From assembly GCA_027069645.1 (NCBI GenBank), contig JALXEI010000054.1, positions 1 through 7,895 of the forward strand: 7,895 nucleotides of DNA. The letters are read 5' to 3'. How positions within the stretch are numbered: the stretch's first letter is position 1; the number at the start of each line of letters is the position of its first letter. The notes below the pieces were generated by a model. The model had not been told where the DNA came from. It saw only the letters and a list, made by a program, of their open reading frames with translations, and did no database searches. A program made the position numbers and the translations under genes. Of the stretch, positions 6,373 through 7,895 are shown piece after piece. This DNA is from Hyphomicrobiales bacterium. GTDB taxonomy: Bacteria; Pseudomonadota; Alphaproteobacteria; Rhizobiales; JAKIUO01.

Positions 6373-7287
6373 TCAGACCTTTTCCGTTTCGGGTTTCCCA
6401 AGCAGTCCCGATGGCATGAATATCAGGACAATGGCGAGGGTTGAAAAGGCTGCGACATCCTTGTATTCGACGGAAAAATAGGCCGACCAGAATGTTTCAA
6501 TCAGGCCAATCACAAGACCCCCGAGCATGGCGCCCGGCAGGGAGCCGATACCGCCCAGAACCGCGGCTGTGAAGGCTTTGATCCCGGCAACAAAACCGAT
6601 ATAGAAATCAATCACGCCATAATAGAGCAGGTACATCAGACCGGCGACGGCCGCGAGAGCTGCGCCAATAACGAAGGTCAGGGAAATGGTCCGGTCGACA
6701 TCAATGCCGAGCAGGGCAGCCATTGTCCGGTCCTGTTCGCAAGCACGCTGGGCGCGGCCAAGGCCGGTGTTGCCAATGAGCCAGGAAAACGCCATCATGA
6801 GAAAAATGGTCGTCATGATAATGATGATCTGCATCAGACTGATCTGAACGGCAAAACCATCTTTTTCCATCAGGGTAAAATGCCCCGTAATCACGGGGGG
6901 CAGGGGTTTGACGCGGGCCCCCTGCACAATCTGCACGAAGTTCTGCAAGGTGATCGACATGCCGATAGCTGTTATGAGCGGGGCAAGCCTGAAACTGTTG
7001 CGCAGGGGACGATAGGCCAGCCTTTCCACGATCCAGCCCCAGGCGGAGGTTATCATCATGGAAATGGCAAGTACAAGGACAAGAGCCAGTGGTATCCAGG
7101 TGATCCCGACAGAAAAAAGCCCGAGAATGACAATGAGCGATACAAAAGAGCCGATCATGAATATATCGCCATGAGCAAAATTGATCATGCCAATAATACC
7201 GTAAACCATCGTGTAGCCAATGGCGACAAGGCCGTATATGGAGCCCAGCGTGACGCCGTTGACAAGCTGTTGCAGAAAATACTCCAT
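6373..7287 (-). CDS. livH: Branched-chain amino acid ABC transporter, permease LivH
   Basis: This encodes 304 residues, the usual length for LivH/BraD. The start is the family's characteristic N-terminus: LQQLVNGVTLGSIYGLVAIG (5-24), then TMVYGIIGMINFAHGD (26-41). About eight hydrophobic helices follow. The cytoplasmic coupling loop is GLGRAQRACEQDRTMAALLG (175-194), and the late signature is GGIGSLPGAMLGG (245-257). The ATG at 7287 is the only sensible start, because a TAA lies in frame eight codons upstream; the ribosome site in front of it is weak (only TCTGG-like). It is the first of the tightly packed permease and ATPase genes and lies 73 bases after the CDGSH gene on the same strand. 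The protein forms the translocation path with LivM. Confidence 0.95.
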   Translation of the reverse strand: MEYFLQQLVNGVTLGSIYGLVAIGYTMVYGIIGMINFAHGDIFMIGSFVSLIVILGLFSVGITWIPLALVLVLAISMMITSAWGWIVERLAYRPLRNSFRLAPLITAIGMSITLQNFVQIVQGARVKPLPPVITGHFTLMEKDGFAVQISLMQIIIIMTTIFLMMAFSWLIGNTGLGRAQRACEQDRTMAALLGIDVDRTISLTFVIGAALAAVAGLMYLLYYGVIDFYIGFVAGIKAFTAAVLGGIGSLPGAMLGGLVIGLIETFWSAYFSVEYKDVAAFSTLAIVLIFMPSGLLGKPETEKV

Positions 7288-7344
7288 GCCAGATGATAAC
7301 TCTGTAGTTTACCGCGGGTTGCAATTGCCGAAACAGGAAAAGAC

Positions 7345-7375
7345 GAAGAGGCCCCGGAAGTTATGCTTCCTCTTC
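7345..7375 (-). terminator. Weak hairpin at the end of the CDGSH gene
   Basis: On the - strand GAAGAGG (7375-7369) can pair with CCTCTTC (7351-7345), followed by GTCTTTTCC. A competing smaller dyad, GGAAG (7370-7366) with CTTCC (7360-7356), surrounds the TAA stop. The stem is only seven pairs with a 17-base loop, and the T tract is short. At best this is a partial terminator or attenuator between the CDGSH gene and livH. Confidence 0.25.
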
Positions 7376-7615
7376 AAGTCCGTTGTGTGTACCATCGCAC
7401 ATGGGGGGCTTCCTTGTATGTTTACAGCCACAAAGATAGTGATTGCCCGACTTTTCAGCAACAAACATCAATGGCGTGAAGTCTGTGTCCTTGTGGGCAC
7501 CATCACAAAAGGGTTGCTTTTTTGATCGTCCGCATCGGCACCATGCATATTTTTTGCCCTCTTCGAGTTCAACCCTGAAGGGGCCCTTTTGAGCGATGAC
7601 CGGATCTTGCGACAT
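7361..7615 (-). CDS. Small double CDGSH-type iron-sulfur protein (CISD3/MiNT-like)
   Basis: This encodes 84 residues with two CDGSH motifs. The first is CRCGRSKKQPFCDGAH (26-41), ligands Cys26, Cys28, Cys37 and His41. The second is CGCKHTRKPPMCDGTH (62-77), ligands Cys62, Cys64, Cys73 and His77. Each 3-Cys/1-His set should hold one redox-active [2Fe-2S] cluster, as in the tandem-motif bacterial proteins and human CISD3. There is no signal or membrane helix, so it is likely a soluble cytosolic monomer with electron- or cluster-transfer roles; the partner is unknown. AGGGAGGG (7632-7625) lies nine bases before the ATG, an excellent ribosome site that fixes the start. The tail is acidic (LEEEA). 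It precedes livH on the same strand, but a functional link to amino acid transport is not evident, and both co-transcription and a separate unit are possible. Confidence 0.94.
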   Translation of the reverse strand: MSQDPVIAQKGPFRVELEEGKKYAWCRCGRSKKQPFCDGAHKDTDFTPLMFVAEKSGNHYLCGCKHTRKPPMCDGTHNGLEEEA

Positions 7616-7777
7616 ATTGATTTTCCCTCCCTGAACGTTAAAAAATTGCGAGGATAGCGCCCCGGCAATACCTGAACCACGACTTTAGCCGCAGAGTAAC
7701 GGGGCGGCAAGGGAAAGCGCATGTATTGGGCCATCCGGAAAAATATCTTTCGGGGTAACAGATTGACGGTGGGGGAC

Positions 7778-7800
7778 ATGATATGCTGATTTGATATCAT
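7778..7800. promoter_or_regulatory. Operator-like inverted repeat ATGATAT-N9-ATATCAT
   Basis: Two perfect 7-bp half-sites are separated by nine bases (GCTGATTTG), a 23-bp element with a centre-to-centre spacing of 16 bases. That geometry suits a dimeric helix-turn-helix regulator. No T tract follows on either strand, so it is less likely a terminator. It lies about 165 bases upstream of the CDGSH start. No known consensus was matched. Confidence 0.35.
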
Positions 7801-7810
7801 AGGTTCCGGT

Positions 7811-7834
7811 TTATCGGGATGTCGGTCCGGATAA
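7811..7834. repeat. Imperfect inverted repeat TTATCGGGA-N6-TCCGGATAA
   Basis: Nine-base arms with one mismatch surround a six-base loop (TGTCGG). It lies 10 bases from the ATGATAT dyad. With no T tract adjacent it is not a standard terminator. It could be a second protein-binding site or part of the leader of a gene beyond the right edge. Confidence 0.3.
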
Positions 7835-7857
7835 GGCCTGTCCGACCTGTTACAACG

Positions 7858-7884
7858 AATAAAACGCTACACGGCGTTGTTATT
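7858..7884. repeat. Bulged inverted repeat AATAAAACGC-N6-GCGTTgTTATT
   Basis: Ten pairs with a single bulged G surround the loop TACACG. The AT-rich outer and GC-rich inner halves give a terminator-like outline, with AATAAAA on one side and GTTATTT on the other. On either strand it could be the end of a transcript running in from, or out to, the sequence beyond the right edge. The window ends 11 bases later, so context is missing. Confidence 0.3.
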
Positions 7885-7895
7885 TGCACAGAGAC

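Larger units (their letters stand above)
7616..7895. other. Non-coding region upstream of the CDGSH gene, rich in dyads
   Basis: These 280 bases to the right edge contain no convincing gene on either strand; the short open frames lack ribosome sites or family features. Three inverted repeats are visible: ATGATAT/ATATCAT (7778-7800), TTATCGGGA/TCCGGATAA (7811-7834) and AATAAAACGC/GCGTTgTTATT (7858-7884). The region should contain the promoter of the CDGSH gene on the - strand, but I could not find a clear -35/-10 pair. Poly-T bases just before the ribosome site (the + strand run TTAAAAAATTG near 7639) make the leader AT-rich. Confidence 0.5.

Noticed and set aside
6701..7324. 207-codon open frame on the - strand with an upstream ATG, overlapping livH
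   Set aside because: It is a shifted frame of livH, rich in His, Cys and Arg as expected for an out-of-frame reading; livH matches its family from end to end.
7721..7789. 22-codon small ORF on the + strand (MYWAIRKN start)
   Set aside because: It is too short, with no recognisable motif and only a distant purine-rich stretch upstream.
7468..7800. 110-codon open frame on the - strand overlapping the CDGSH gene
   Set aside because: It runs through the CDGSH coding sequence in another frame, has low-complexity basic content and no ribosome site; the CDGSH motifs make the other frame certain.
7819..7895. Possible gene start (ATG 7819, + strand) open to the right edge
   Set aside because: Only 25 codons are visible, the ribosome site is poor, and the ATG lies inside an inverted repeat; not supportable.

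Overview
This 7.9 kb window looks like ordinary chromosomal DNA from a bacterium, most likely an alphaproteobacterium. The case rests on three things: a small two-helix membrane protein resembling the DUF6460 family (from memory, common in alphaproteobacteria), an Fe-type superoxide dismutase, and a branched-chain amino acid (Liv/Bra) transport operon with its binding-protein gene last. That last arrangement is known from rhizobial braDEFGC and differs from E. coli, where livK comes first. GC content is moderate. No insertion sequence, integrase, CRISPR array, tRNA or rRNA was seen. The genus cannot be fixed from the sequence alone.

The left part is read rightward. It holds the last 38 codons of an unrecognised gene (1-117), a TATAAT-bearing promoter candidate, a small membrane protein (245-511), a SRAP/YedK-type abasic-site DNA-protein crosslink protein (546-1229), a 226-bp intergenic region with several dyads, and an iron superoxide dismutase (1456-2052). 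A strong, symmetric stem-loop at 2079-2115 lies between sod and the convergent liv genes and probably terminates transcription from both sides.

The rest is read leftward. From right to left it holds a small double-CDGSH iron-sulfur protein (7615-7361), then livH (permease), livM (permease), livG (ATPase), livF (ATPase), a 179-bp gap, and livK (periplasmic binding protein). The four membrane and ATPase genes are packed with a 2-nt gap (H/M) and 4-nt overlaps (M/G and G/F), so they are probably translationally coupled. Together the five Liv proteins form one ABC importer: LivK captures branched-chain or related amino acids in the periplasm, LivH and LivM form the channel, and LivG and LivF hydrolyse ATP.

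No previously undescribed system is evident. The points most worth a second look are non-coding: the structured sod leader with its Shine-Dalgarno sequence in a hairpin loop, the livF-livK gap, the dyads upstream of the CDGSH gene, and a set of long A/T homopolymers inside livM and livK.
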